Assembly: GCF_030403505.1 (NCBI RefSeq)
Contig: NZ_JAUEMJ010000005.1
Location: 187,889-251,888 of the forward strand
Direction of reading: 5' to 3'
Source of the DNA: Glycomyces tritici
Lineage (GTDB): Bacteria > Actinomycetota > Actinomycetes > Mycobacteriales > Micromonosporaceae
DNA length: 64,000 nt
The translations under genes and the position numbers were made by a program. The notes beneath the pieces were generated by a model. The model made no database searches. It was not told the origin of the DNA and was given only the letters and a program-made list of their open reading frames with translations. Below are positions 33,590-41,507 of the stretch, in pieces (within the stretch, counting starts at the first letter, position 1; each line of letters starts with the position of its first letter).

Positions 33590-35710
33590 ATGCGCCTCAT
33601 CCCCGACGTCGACGACCTCGCGGCCGACCCGGTCGCGCACCACTACGACGACATGATCGCGCCGAGCGGCCTCACCAACTTCCTCGGCACCGCCCGCGTC
33701 GACCACGACCTCACCGCGGTCAGCGCCGTCACCTTCCCGCCGGTGTCGCAAGGCCTCACCCGCACCGCCGCGTGCTTCGTGGACGGGCGCCTGCTCGAGT
33801 CCTACGGCGCCCCGATCACCCACGAGTGGCGCCCCGACCGCGTGCGCCGCAGCGCCACCCTCCCCGGCCTCGAACTGGCCACAGTGACCGTGTGCGCCCC
33901 AGGCGAGACCGCGGTCGCGATCGACATCAGCGTCACCAACACCGGCGACCGGGCCCGGACCGTGCCGGTCACGCTCACCCTCGCCGCCGGAGCCGCGCAC
34001 GCCGAAGCGGCCTGGCTCGACGCGGTGGCCCCGGAGGCGCGCAACCGCGCCGCCCTCGGCGCGTCCCGTCTGGCCTTCGCCAACCGGGAGGGCACCGCCT
34101 GGAGCGTCCAAGGCGTCGACACCGCAGCCGAAGTCCGGCTCTCCGGCATCGCCCCGATGGCCGGGGAGCACGAGGTCGGCATCGGCGGCATCGAACGCGG
34201 CGGCGACGTCACCGTGCACCTCGACCTCGCCCCCGGGGCGACCGCCCGCTTCGGGTACGTCCACGCCGTCGGCACCACCGAGGACGCCGCCACCGCGGCC
34301 TTCGAACGCGTCGCCGCCGACGTCCCGGGCGCAGTCCAAGGCGCCGAAGCCTTCTGGAACCGCCAGCTCGAGGCCGCCTTCACCCCCGGCAACACCGAGT
34401 TCTCCGGCCACCTGCCCACATTGGAGACCGACTCCGACGCGCTGCGCCGCCTCTACTGGTGGGGCGCGCTCGGCACCGTCTGGTTCCGCCGCGACTTCGC
34501 GGGCAACGTGCTCGGCCGCAGCTACGACACCCTCATGCCCAACTACTGGGCCACCACCACGTTCATCTGGGACTTCAGCCTCAGCTCCATCACGCACGCC
34601 CTCCTCGACCCCGAGCCGATGAAGGCCCAGCTGCGGCACTGGATCGCCTCGGACATCCACACCCACTTCGGCACCTCCTCGCTCACCGGCGGGCCCGTGG
34701 GCCGCTGGTACTCGGTCAACGACTACGCGATGACCCGGCTCGTGCACGACTACCTGCGGTTCACCCGCGACACGGCCCTCCTCGACGAGACCCCGGGGGA
34801 CCGCCCCGTCCGCGAGCACCTGCGCGACTGGGCGCTGGCCTGGCAGTCGCTGCGCGGCACGGGACCGCTCGCCGACTACGGCGAGATCGACAACCTCCTC
34901 GAATGCGTCAGCTCCTACACCCACGAGGTCGCGAGCCTGAACGCGGCGAACGTGTGGAACCTGCGCACCGTGGCGGGCATCCTTGCCGCCGAAGGCGACA
35001 CGGACGGCGCGGCCGCCCTCGCCGCGGAAGCCGACGCGCTCGTGAAAGCCGTCGCCGACCTCTACCTGCCGGGCACGGGCCACTTCGCCGCGCGCCAGCC
35101 GGACGGCACCCGCGTGCCGGTGCGGCACGTCTACGACTTCAGCGTCGTGGGCACGACCATCGCCGCCGACCTTGAGGAGGGGACGCGCCGCGAGATGGTC
35201 GAGTTCTACCAGCGCGAGCTGCGCACCGAGGCCTGGCTCCGCTCACTGTCCCCATGGGACCCGGATGCGAGCTTCAGCCCCCGACCCGACCACCAGTGGA
35301 ACGGCGCGTACCCGGCGTGGCCGGCCGACGCGGCGCGCTCGCTCGTCGCGCTCGGCGCGCCCGAGGTCGCCATCGACTGGCTGCCGGGCCTGGCGCGCTC
35401 GGCGAACCAGGGCCCGCCCGGGCAGGCGCACTTCACCGAGGAGGCCGTGCCGCCCGTCAACGGCGGTGCTCGCAAGGCCCCGCCGCAGCTGCCGTACATC
35501 ATCGACTGGGCCTGCTCCTCGGCCGGAGCGTATGTGGCCCTGGTGATCGAGTCGTTCTTCGGCGTCGACCCGCGGCTCGGCTCCGCCGACCTGGACACGT
35601 CGCACGGATGCATCGCCGACCTCGATCCGGGCGCGGTCCTGCGCGGCCTGCGCGTCGGGGACCGCTTGGTGGACGTGCACGCCGACGGCACCGTCACCGA
35701 TGCCGTATGA
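33590..35710 (+). CDS. putative six-hairpin (alpha/alpha) glycoside hydrolase
   Basis: 706 residues, no signal peptide, so cytoplasmic. An N-terminal beta-sandwich (about 1-270) precedes an (alpha/alpha)6-type barrel with YWWGALGTVWFRRDFAGNVLG, TFIWDFSLSSITHALLDPE, WYSVNDYAMTRLVHDYLRF, YGEIDNLLECVSSYTHEV, a C-terminal HQWNGAYPAWPADAARSLV and a Trp-rich end. Repeated acidic residues (D in FIWDFS, E in YGEIDN) would be candidates for catalysis. The layout is that of GH63/GH37/GH95-like enzymes, but I cannot assign a family. Coexpressed with kinase, isomerase and importer, it probably trims the imported oligosaccharide. Its stop overlaps the next start (ATGA). Confidence 0.7.
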   Translation: MRLIPDVDDLAADPVAHHYDDMIAPSGLTNFLGTARVDHDLTAVSAVTFPPVSQGLTRTAACFVDGRLLESYGAPITHEWRPDRVRRSATLPGLELATVTVCAPGETAVAIDISVTNTGDRARTVPVTLTLAAGAAHAEAAWLDAVAPEARNRAALGASRLAFANREGTAWSVQGVDTAAEVRLSGIAPMAGEHEVGIGGIERGGDVTVHLDLAPGATARFGYVHAVGTTEDAATAAFERVAADVPGAVQGAEAFWNRQLEAAFTPGNTEFSGHLPTLETDSDALRRLYWWGALGTVWFRRDFAGNVLGRSYDTLMPNYWATTTFIWDFSLSSITHALLDPEPMKAQLRHWIASDIHTHFGTSSLTGGPVGRWYSVNDYAMTRLVHDYLRFTRDTALLDETPGDRPVREHLRDWALAWQSLRGTGPLADYGEIDNLLECVSSYTHEVASLNAANVWNLRTVAGILAAEGDTDGAAALAAEADALVKAVADLYLPGTGHFAARQPDGTRVPVRHVYDFSVVGTTIAADLEEGTRREMVEFYQRELRTEAWLRSLSPWDPDASFSPRPDHQWNGAYPAWPADAARSLVALGAPEVAIDWLPGLARSANQGPPGQAHFTEEAVPPVNGGARKAPPQLPYIIDWACSSAGAYVALVIESFFGVDPRLGSADLDTSHGCIADLDPGAVLRGLRVGDRLVDVHADGTVTDAV

Positions 35711-36903
35711 CCCTGCAGCCCTTCGACATCCACCCCTCGATGGTCCGCGGTGCGGTCGACGTCGAGGCCACTGAGCGCGGCCTGGTCCCGCACCGCCTGC
35801 CGCAGTGGGCGCGGCGGCAGATCCCGGACCGGTTCATGGTGCAGACGAGCGCGGAGAGCGCCGGGGTGCGGCTCGCGATCCGCACGGCCGCCGACGTGAT
35901 CGAGCTTGACCTGCAGGCGAGGCGGATCGCCGCCGACGCCGAGGCGCCCATGCCGCCGAGCGTCTACGAACTCACCGAGGGCGGCGCGGTCGTCGCGACC
36001 GCAGCGGCCCCGGTCGGCTCCCGCTTCGTGTTCACCTTCGAGCGCCCGGACGGCGAGATCGTCCCGGGTCCTGATGCGACGGTGCGATTCGCCGGGATCG
36101 GCACGGGCGCCGAGCGCGACCTGGAACTGTGGCTCCCGTACTACGACCACGTCGAACTGCTCGCGCTGCGCGCCGACGCCCCGGTCACCGCCGTGCCGGA
36201 CGGCGCCGCGCTCCGCTGGGTGCACCACGGCAGCTCGATCAGCCACGGCTACCGGGCGGCGACCACCACCGGCACGTGGCCGGCGGTCGCGGCGCTCAGG
36301 GCCGGTGCGGCCCTGACGAACCTGGCGTTCAGCGGCAACGCGATGCTCGACCCGTTCACCGCCAGGACGATGCGGGACACGGCCGCCGACCTCATCAGTC
36401 TGAAGATCGGCATCAACCTCGTCTGCGGCGACGTGATGCGGGTGCGCGGGTTCCGGCCCGCGGTCGACGGCTTCCTCGACACGATCCGCGACGGCCACCC
36501 GGACACGCCGATCGTGCTCGTCTCGCCGATCTGGTGCGAGCCGGTCGAGACCGCGGCCGGACCGACCATGCAGGACCCGGCCCGGGCCGAGGAGTGGTCG
36601 ATCGCGGCGGGCAGCGAGGCCGACACCGAGGCCGGCAAGCTCTCGCTGCGCGTCATCCGCGCCGAACTCGCCGCCATCGTGGACCGACGCCGCGCCGACG
36701 GCGACCACCGGCTCCACTACCTCGACGGCCTGGCCCTCTACGGCGAGGCCGACGCCGCCACGATGCCCCTGCCGGACAACCTGCACCCCGGTCCGGACGT
36801 GCAGCGGCTCATCGGCGAACGGTTCGCCGCCCGCGTCCTCGCCGACCACGTCCCCCAGCGATCCCCCTCCACGTCGATGAACCTGCAAAGGAGCAGACCA
36901 TGA
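35707..36903 (+). CDS. SGNH/GDSL-type esterase with N-terminal beta domain
   Basis: 398 residues. Residues 1-150 form a beta-rich, jelly-roll-like domain. The SGNH hydrolase begins near residue 165: WVHHGSSISHGYR supplies the nucleophile (S177 by alignment to GDSIT), LKIGINLVCGD the Gly/Asn block and PLPDNLHPGPDVQ the Asp-His pair. This two-domain order recalls CE2-type carbohydrate acetyl esterases, so deacetylation of an acetylated oligosaccharide is a reasonable guess. No signal peptide is seen. ATG 35707 overlaps the glycosidase stop and its own stop overlaps the next gene (ATGA), so translation is chained. Confidence 0.8.
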   Translation: MTLQPFDIHPSMVRGAVDVEATERGLVPHRLPQWARRQIPDRFMVQTSAESAGVRLAIRTAADVIELDLQARRIAADAEAPMPPSVYELTEGGAVVATAAAPVGSRFVFTFERPDGEIVPGPDATVRFAGIGTGAERDLELWLPYYDHVELLALRADAPVTAVPDGAALRWVHHGSSISHGYRAATTTGTWPAVAALRAGAALTNLAFSGNAMLDPFTARTMRDTAADLISLKIGINLVCGDVMRVRGFRPAVDGFLDTIRDGHPDTPIVLVSPIWCEPVETAAGPTMQDPARAEEWSIAAGSEADTEAGKLSLRVIRAELAAIVDRRRADGDHRLHYLDGLALYGEADAATMPLPDNLHPGPDVQRLIGERFAARVLADHVPQRSPSTSMNLQRSRP

Positions 36904-38006
36904 CACGCCGATCAATCACCCTCGCGGTGGCCGCCGGACTGGCGACCGCCCTCGTCCCCCTCTCCGTTGCTGCACCCCTATCTGCCGCCGCGGCCGCCCC
37001 GATCGCCTGCCCGCCGAGCGGCACCGCGATCAACACCGAGCTCACCGAGCGCTTCGGCACCTACGGCGACACCGCCGGGCGCTGGACCGGCGCCGACTCC
37101 GCGTACAGCGTGGACCTGCCGGACGGCTCGACCGCGTGGATCTACTCCGACACGTTCATGGGCGAGGTCGACGCGGACGGCGGCCGGCCCGCCGACTCGC
37201 CGTTCCTCCACAACTCGATCATCGTGGACGACGGCGGCGTCCTCACCACCCACACCGGCGGCACGGAGGCCGCCCCCGAATCGCTCGTGAAGGTCGCGGG
37301 CGCGGACGAGACGCAGCGCTGGTACTGGTTCGGGGACGCCACGGTCGAGGACGGCCTGCTCCGCGTCATGCTGCTCGAGTTCATCAAGACCGGCACCGGC
37401 GTCTTCGACTTCAAGTTCACCGGCAACGCCGTGGCGACCCTCGACCCGGCCGACATGAGCCTCGTGTCGGTCACCGAACTGCCGGACGCCGCCGTCAACT
37501 GGGGCTCGGCGATCTACGAGGACCCCTCGGACGGCTACACCTACGTCTTCGGCGTCGAGGACAACCAGGCCCAGAAGTACGCCCACCTGGCCCGCGTCCC
37601 CACCGGTTCGTTGACCACCGCGGGCTGGGAGTACTTCAACGCGGGGGAGTGGACCGATGACCCCGCCGCGTCCAGCCGCATCCTCGAAGGCGTCTCCAAC
37701 GAGTTCAGCGTCTCCCGCTTCCAGGGGAAGTTCACGCTCGTCACCGGCGACGCGACGGAACCGCTCAGCGCCAAGATCGTGATGTACCGCAGCGCCGCCA
37801 TCACCGGCCCCTACACCGGCAAGACCGAGCTGTACACGACCCCGGAGACCGGCGGGAACGTCTTCACCTACAACGCGAAGGCCCACCCGAACCTCGGCGA
37901 CCGCGACACCCTCGTCGTCACCTACAACGTGAACAGCTTCCAGGGATCCGACCACTACACGGACGCCCGCCTGTACCGCCCCCGCTACGTCGACGTGCAC
38001 TTCTAG
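36900..38006 (+). CDS. secreted beta-propeller-like protein (DUF4185/GH43-like)
   Basis: 368 residues. A Sec signal (TRRSITLAVAAGLATALVPL, cut near AAAA-API) precedes a repetitive beta-rich fold with WIYSDTFMGEV, RWYWFGDATVEDGLL, GSAIYEDPSDGYTYVFGVED, SNEFSVSRFQGKFTLVTGD and FTYNAKAHPNLGDRDTLVVTYNVN. This resembles DUF4185/GH43-like five-bladed propellers, but the three acidic GH43 catalytic residues cannot be placed with certainty. It may bind or cleave extracellular polysaccharide. AAAGGAG precedes ATG 36900, which overlaps the SGNH stop. It is the last gene of the operon, before a strong hairpin. Confidence 0.78.
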   Translation: MTRRSITLAVAAGLATALVPLSVAAPLSAAAAAPIACPPSGTAINTELTERFGTYGDTAGRWTGADSAYSVDLPDGSTAWIYSDTFMGEVDADGGRPADSPFLHNSIIVDDGGVLTTHTGGTEAAPESLVKVAGADETQRWYWFGDATVEDGLLRVMLLEFIKTGTGVFDFKFTGNAVATLDPADMSLVSVTELPDAAVNWGSAIYEDPSDGYTYVFGVEDNQAQKYAHLARVPTGSLTTAGWEYFNAGEWTDDPAASSRILEGVSNEFSVSRFQGKFTLVTGDATEPLSAKIVMYRSAAITGPYTGKTELYTTPETGGNVFTYNAKAHPNLGDRDTLVVTYNVNSFQGSDHYTDARLYRPRYVDVHF

Positions 38007-38027
38007 AGACCCGACACCGCAACACCC

Positions 38028-38058
38028 CCGGGCCGGAGACCACGAGTCTCCGGCCCGG
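38028..38058. terminator. hairpin terminator at the end of the sugar operon
   Basis: A 13-bp perfect stem CCGGGCCGGAGAC (38028-38040), loop CACGA, and the complementary arm (38046-38058). It lies 21 bp beyond the propeller gene and 18 bp before the convergent ferredoxin gene. Confidence 0.85.
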
Positions 38059-38075
38059 ACCTCTTGCGGCGCAGG

Positions 38076-38261
38076 TCAATCGATGAGGATGGCCTGCAGC
38101 GGGCAGGCGCGGGCGGCCTGCTCGACCTCGTCGGCCAGCGCGTCGTCGGGGTCGGCGTCGTAGACGAGGTCCCCGTCGTCGTCGATGCCGAAGACTTCGG
38201 GCGCAGTGAAGACGCATTGGGCCAGGACCTGGCAGCGGGATCGGTCGACGCGGACCTTCAT
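38076..38261 (-). CDS. small 3Fe-4S-type ferredoxin
   Basis: 61 residues. Cysteines lie in CQVLAQCVFTAPEVF (C-x5-C) and ARACPLQAI, the three-Cys pattern of actinobacterial ferredoxins that carry a 3Fe-4S cluster and typically serve P450s or flavoenzymes. The position that would be the fourth ligand is Leu/Ala. GGAG at 5 nt before ATG 38261. The ATG overlaps the stop of the PPOX-type gene (ATGA), implying equal expression; no P450 is present, so the flavoprotein neighbour is the likely partner (inference). Confidence 0.9.
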   Translation of the reverse strand: MKVRVDRSRCQVLAQCVFTAPEVFGIDDDGDLVYDADPDDALADEVEQAARACPLQAILID

Positions 38262-39157
38262 GGGGTCTCCTTCCGAGGGTTGAACTTCGAGTAGCCGCCG
38301 AACGCCCACCGCAGCGGCAGGGCGCCGTCGATCTGGACGGCGCGGTCGAGCGTGAACCGGACGAGCCGCTGCGCGCCGGGGACCGCCGCGGCGCGGCCCG
38401 GGTCCCAGTCGACGCGGGCGGTCCCGGTCAGGTGCAGGGCCCGGCCCCGCTCCCAGTCCGGGAAGAGCAGGCCGCAGCGCGGGTCGAGTTCGAGGTTGCC
38501 GAGGGTCATGTACATCGAGTTGCCGAGGTAGTCGGGCCAGACCAGGCCGCGGTCGCCGGTGAGGGCGACGAAGCCGGGGTTCCCGCCCCGGTGGGAGGCG
38601 TCCGCGCCGAGACCGCCGGCGCGCGTGGCGACGAAGAACGTGTCCGACGCGGCGATCCAGTCCTGCTGCTCGGGCGTGAGTCGTGCCGAAGTGCGCGCCG
38701 TCGCCGTCCCCGGTGGAGCGTCGGCGGCCTCGGGGGTGCGGGCCTGGATGTACTTGGGGCAGTTGGCGTAGACCTGCTCGGTGCGGATCTCGAGCCGGTC
38801 GCCGACGCGCCGGGCGCCGCCGTTGACGCGCATCCGGCGGCGGGTGGCCGGTTCGATCGCGAGCATGCCCAGGTCCCGTTCGGTGTCGAACAGTCCGGCG
38901 AGCGGATCAGGGCCGACCGGTGCGCGGTCGACGGTGATCGTCCGTTCGCCAATGGCCTCCACGAAGCCTTCGGGGCCGGCGAGGGCGCTGGCCCAGACCG
39001 CGCCGTCGTCGTCGGCGGCGCCGATCACGACCATGCGCTGGCGGGCGAGGAACTCGGCGGCGATCGCCGGGATCGCCGCGTCCACTCCGGCCGAACCCCA
39101 GGCGGGGAGGTCGAGGCCGACCCGGCGCTGGACGGCGCGTTCTCCCTTGTGGATCAT
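38258..39157 (-). CDS. pyridoxamine-5'-phosphate oxidase family flavoprotein
   Basis: 299 residues with two PPOX-type split-barrel regions (AIPAIAAEFLARQRMVVIGA; ASDTFFVATRAGGLGADASHRGGNPGFVAL). The phrase NCPKYIQAR and the C-terminal RALHLTGTARVDWD match the group annotated as pyridoxamine-phosphate-oxidase-related flavin/ferredoxin oxidoreductases. It probably binds FMN or F420 and moves electrons with the ferredoxin encoded next. Substrate unknown. AAAGGAG precedes ATG 39157. Upstream lies the G/C homopolymer block. Confidence 0.82.
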   Translation of the reverse strand: MIHKGERAVQRRVGLDLPAWGSAGVDAAIPAIAAEFLARQRMVVIGAADDDGAVWASALAGPEGFVEAIGERTITVDRAPVGPDPLAGLFDTERDLGMLAIEPATRRRMRVNGGARRVGDRLEIRTEQVYANCPKYIQARTPEAADAPPGTATARTSARLTPEQQDWIAASDTFFVATRAGGLGADASHRGGNPGFVALTGDRGLVWPDYLGNSMYMTLGNLELDPRCGLLFPDWERGRALHLTGTARVDWDPGRAAAVPGAQRLVRFTLDRAVQIDGALPLRWAFGGYSKFNPRKETP

Positions 39158-39176
39158 CGTGCTCCTTTCGGGGCGT

Positions 39177-39260
39177 GGGGGGGGCCCCCGGCCCCCCCCC
39201 CCCGCGGGGGGGGGGGGGGGGGGGCACCCCCCCCCGGGGGGGGCCCCGGTCCCCCGCGGG
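39177..39260. repeat. extreme G/C homopolymer block
   Basis: Runs of 8 G, 12 C, 19 G, 9 C and 8 G in 84 bp, with hardly an A or T. It is placed between the VOC gene end (39296) and the PPOX gene start (39157). It could fold into stacked hairpins, or be a misassembled or low-quality stretch. Such runs are absent elsewhere in the window except at 1-60. Confidence 0.75.
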
Positions 39261-39295
39261 CCGCCGGCCCGCGAACGCCGTCGTGCCTCGGGTGT

Positions 39296-39745
39296 CTAGA
39301 AGAAGCCGCAGGTGGGCGCGCCCTTGACCGGCGCGGGGGCGGTGTCGGCACCGGTGGGGGCGTAGATCTCGAGGCGGGTGCCGTCGGGGTCGGTGAAGAA
39401 CACGCCGCCGGAGGCGGCGCCTTCGCCGTGGGGGACGACGCCGTCGTAGAACAGCTCGACGCCGGCGTCCTTGAGCGCGGCCTCGGCCCGGCGCACGGCC
39501 GCGATGTCGGGCGCCTCGAACGAGAGGTGGTGCAGCCCGGGGCGGCGCGTGTCGAAGGTCCCCTCGCTCTGCTCCCACAGCGCCAGGACGATGTCGTCCT
39601 CGCCGAGGAAGGCGAACCGGTCCTCGCCGTCGGTCTTCTCGCCGATGAGGCCGAGGCCGAAGATCTCGCGGTAGAAGGCGACCGAGCGGGGGAGGTCGGT
39701 GACGTTGATGCCGACGTGGCCGGTCTTGAGGGTCGTTGCGGTCAT
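39296..39745 (-). CDS. VOC (glyoxalase/dioxygenase fold) protein
   Basis: 149 residues. The paired beta-alpha-beta-beta-beta modules of the vicinal-oxygen-chelate family are visible: TGHVGINVTDLPRSVAFYRE, GLHHLSFEAPDIAAVRRAEA, and GGVFFTDPDGTRLEIYAP. Metal ligands are likely H9 region, H (GLHHLSF) and E (RLEIYA). Such proteins detoxify methylglyoxal or electrophiles, or act in resistance; a specific reaction cannot be named. ATG 39745 has GGAG at 5 nt. Two inverted repeats lie upstream, shared with the CGNR regulator gene. Confidence 0.87.
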   Translation of the reverse strand: MTATTLKTGHVGINVTDLPRSVAFYREIFGLGLIGEKTDGEDRFAFLGEDDIVLALWEQSEGTFDTRRPGLHHLSFEAPDIAAVRRAEAALKDAGVELFYDGVVPHGEGAASGGVFFTDPDGTRLEIYAPTGADTAPAPVKGAPTCGFF

Positions 39746-39811
39746 GGGTGCTCCACGGGTGAGAAGGACTGTCGCGAAGGGACTGCACGGGGTCAGACGC
39801 ACTTCGATTGC

Positions 39812-39830
39812 CTAACGGTTAATCCGTTAG
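39812..39830. promoter_or_regulatory. operator candidate CTAACGG-n5-CCGTTAG
   Basis: Perfect 7-bp arms (39812-39818, 39824-39830) around TTAAT, 66 bp upstream of the VOC start. The same half-site CTAACGG occurs at 40563-40569, 4 nt before the start of the CGNR regulator gene, which suggests one regulator acts at both. Confidence 0.6.
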
Positions 39831-39851
39831 AAGAAAGCTTCCCATGCGTCC

Positions 39852-39880
39852 CTAATGATTGCAACGCGTACAACCATTAG
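39852..39880. promoter_or_regulatory. second inverted repeat CTAATGATTG / CAACCATTAG
   Basis: Ten-base arms with one mismatch separated by 9 bp (CAACGCGTA). Its ends CTAATG/CATTAG resemble the CTAACGG box 22 bp away. It lies in AT-richer DNA between the VOC gene and the end of the CGNR gene. Confidence 0.5.
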
Positions 39881-39976
39881 AAATTTGTGACGGTCGTCGC
39901 TGTCCGCCGTGATCCGTTGGCGGGCATGACGAAACGCCGCACGACCAGCGGTCGTGCGGCGTTGGGCCCGGAAGTG

Positions 39977-40558
39977 TCAGCCCTCGGCGGCGGTGCGGTG
40001 CCTGGCGTAGTGCCGGGCCGCGCGGGCGCGGTTGCCGCACCCGGCCGAGCACCACTCGCGGCGCGGGTGGTCCTTGGCGAAGTAGAGCACGCAGCCGGGC
40101 CCGTAGCAGGCGCGCAGGTCCTCCCGGCCCGGGCCGGTAAGCAGCTCGATGCCCTGCACGGCAAGGGAGGCAAGGCATTGCGACACCGGGTCCCCCTCGC
40201 TGCCGAAGCGGCGGGCGAGCGCGTCCCCGTCCAGTTCGAGCACCGGCCAGCCCGGCGCCAGCGCCGCCGCCCGGTTGACCTCGGCCACGGCCTCGGTGAG
40301 ATCCCGCAGCGGCGAGGCGGCGGCGGGCCGGGTGTCCTCGGTGGCGAACGCGGCAAGGCGGCGCAGCGCGTCCCGCAAAGAACGGAAGCGGGCCAGGTCG
40401 CCGTCGCCGACCTCGGCGGCGGCGGGGCCGACCGCGTCGATCCAGGTGCGGAGGTCGGCGGCGGTCTCGAGGTCGTCGTGGAGGCCGGAGCGGTCGGCCC
40501 AGACCGTGTTCATCAACCGGACCGGCGTCGGCTCGCCGGGAAGGAGCAGCGCAGGCAT
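39977..40558 (-). CDS. CGNR zinc-finger / ABATE-domain regulator
   Basis: 193 residues. An N-terminal ABATE-like helical domain (PGEPTPVRLMNTVWADRSGL, then DLRTWIDA) precedes the C-terminal CGNR zinc finger CYGPGCVLYFAKDHPRREWC and CSAGCGNRARAARHYARHR, which supplies four Cys and the naming CGNR. These are thought to be transcription factors. ATG 40558 has no ribosome site and lies 4 nt after a CTAACGG half-site, so the transcript may be short-led and autoregulated. The VOC gene 232 bp downstream shares that box and is the probable target. Confidence 0.88.
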   Translation of the reverse strand: MPALLLPGEPTPVRLMNTVWADRSGLHDDLETAADLRTWIDAVGPAAAEVGDGDLARFRSLRDALRRLAAFATEDTRPAAASPLRDLTEAVAEVNRAAALAPGWPVLELDGDALARRFGSEGDPVSQCLASLAVQGIELLTGPGREDLRACYGPGCVLYFAKDHPRREWCSAGCGNRARAARHYARHRTAAEG

Positions 40559-40706
40559 GTTCTAACGGTAACAGGACCCTCCAAGCATTGCGTGCGGCGC
40601 GGCGCGGGCGGGCGGAGCCCGTGTCGCCCCGATGCCGCCTTCCCGATGAGTTTCGGCCCGTAGCGTCGTCGGTATACCTGAGGACCAGCGAGCAGAGGAG
40701 CAGCAG

Positions 40707-41336
40707 ATGGGCAAGCTCATCGTCACCGAGTTCATGTCGATCGACGGCGTGGCCCAGGCGCCCGGCGCGCCGGAGGAGGACCCCGAGGGCGGTTTCGCAT
40801 ACGGCGGCTGGCAGGCGCCGCTCATCGACCGCGACGAGGAGCACTTCATCTTCGAGCAGGCCAAGGGCATGGACGCGCTCCTCCTCGGCCGCCGCACGTA
40901 CGACATCTTCGCGGGTTACTGGCCCACCGCCCCCGCGGAGTTCGACTTCACCGCGCTCATCAACCGCGTCCCCAAGTTCGTCGCCTCGCGCACGCTCCAA
41001 CCGCCGCTGGGCTGGGACGCCGCGAGCCTGCTGCAGGGCGACCTGGCCGAGGCCGTGGGGGAGCTCAAGGACCGCTTCGGGCACGTCCACGTCATCGGCA
41101 GCCTCGACCTGGTGCAGTCGCTCCTGCGGCTCGGCCTCGTCGACCGCCTCAACCTGTGGGTCTACCCGGTCGTCCTCGCCCAGGGCAAGCGCGTCTTCGC
41201 CGACGGCGCGGTGCCCACCGCGCTGCGCCTGACCGAGTCGCGGGTGTTCGCGAACGGCACTGTCAAGCTCGAGTACGAGACGGCGGGCGAGCCCGCGGTG
41301 GGCGACATCGACGCGGACGTCGACCGCCTGACCTAG
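40707..41336 (+). CDS. dihydrofolate-reductase-like (RibD C-terminal) protein
   Basis: 209 residues. The N terminus GKLIVTEFMSIDGVAQAPGA, the mid region ALLLGRRTYDIFAGYWP and the NADPH-binding VHVIGSLDLVQSLLRLGLVD fit the RibD_C/DHFR superfamily. In this copy the MGGA-type glycine motif is IGSLD, unlike the protein at 19474. Reductase of unknown substrate. AGAGGAG lies 9 nt before ATG 40707. Divergent from the CGNR gene. The following gap (41337-41507) carries only a weak hairpin at 41340-41363. Confidence 0.88.
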   Translation: MGKLIVTEFMSIDGVAQAPGAPEEDPEGGFAYGGWQAPLIDRDEEHFIFEQAKGMDALLLGRRTYDIFAGYWPTAPAEFDFTALINRVPKFVASRTLQPPLGWDAASLLQGDLAEAVGELKDRFGHVHVIGSLDLVQSLLRLGLVDRLNLWVYPVVLAQGKRVFADGAVPTALRLTESRVFANGTVKLEYETAGEPAVGDIDADVDRLT

Positions 41337-41507
41337 TCGGCGGCCGGGCGCTCCTTCGGCCGCTGCGGGCCGCGATGACGCTGTTGCGGCACTGGGAGAC
41401 CCGTTCGTTCGGATCGAAAGCGGCGAGCCGTGCCGCGCTCGCTCCTCGGTCGAGTCCGAGGCTGTCGCGGACGGTCGTTCTCGTCGTCCTGTTGTAATGT
41501 GAGTCAC

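Noticed and set aside
33590..35710. Trehalase or alpha-rhamnosidase as a specific call for the six-hairpin protein
   Set aside because: The distinctive motifs of those families were not found, so only the general fold is given.
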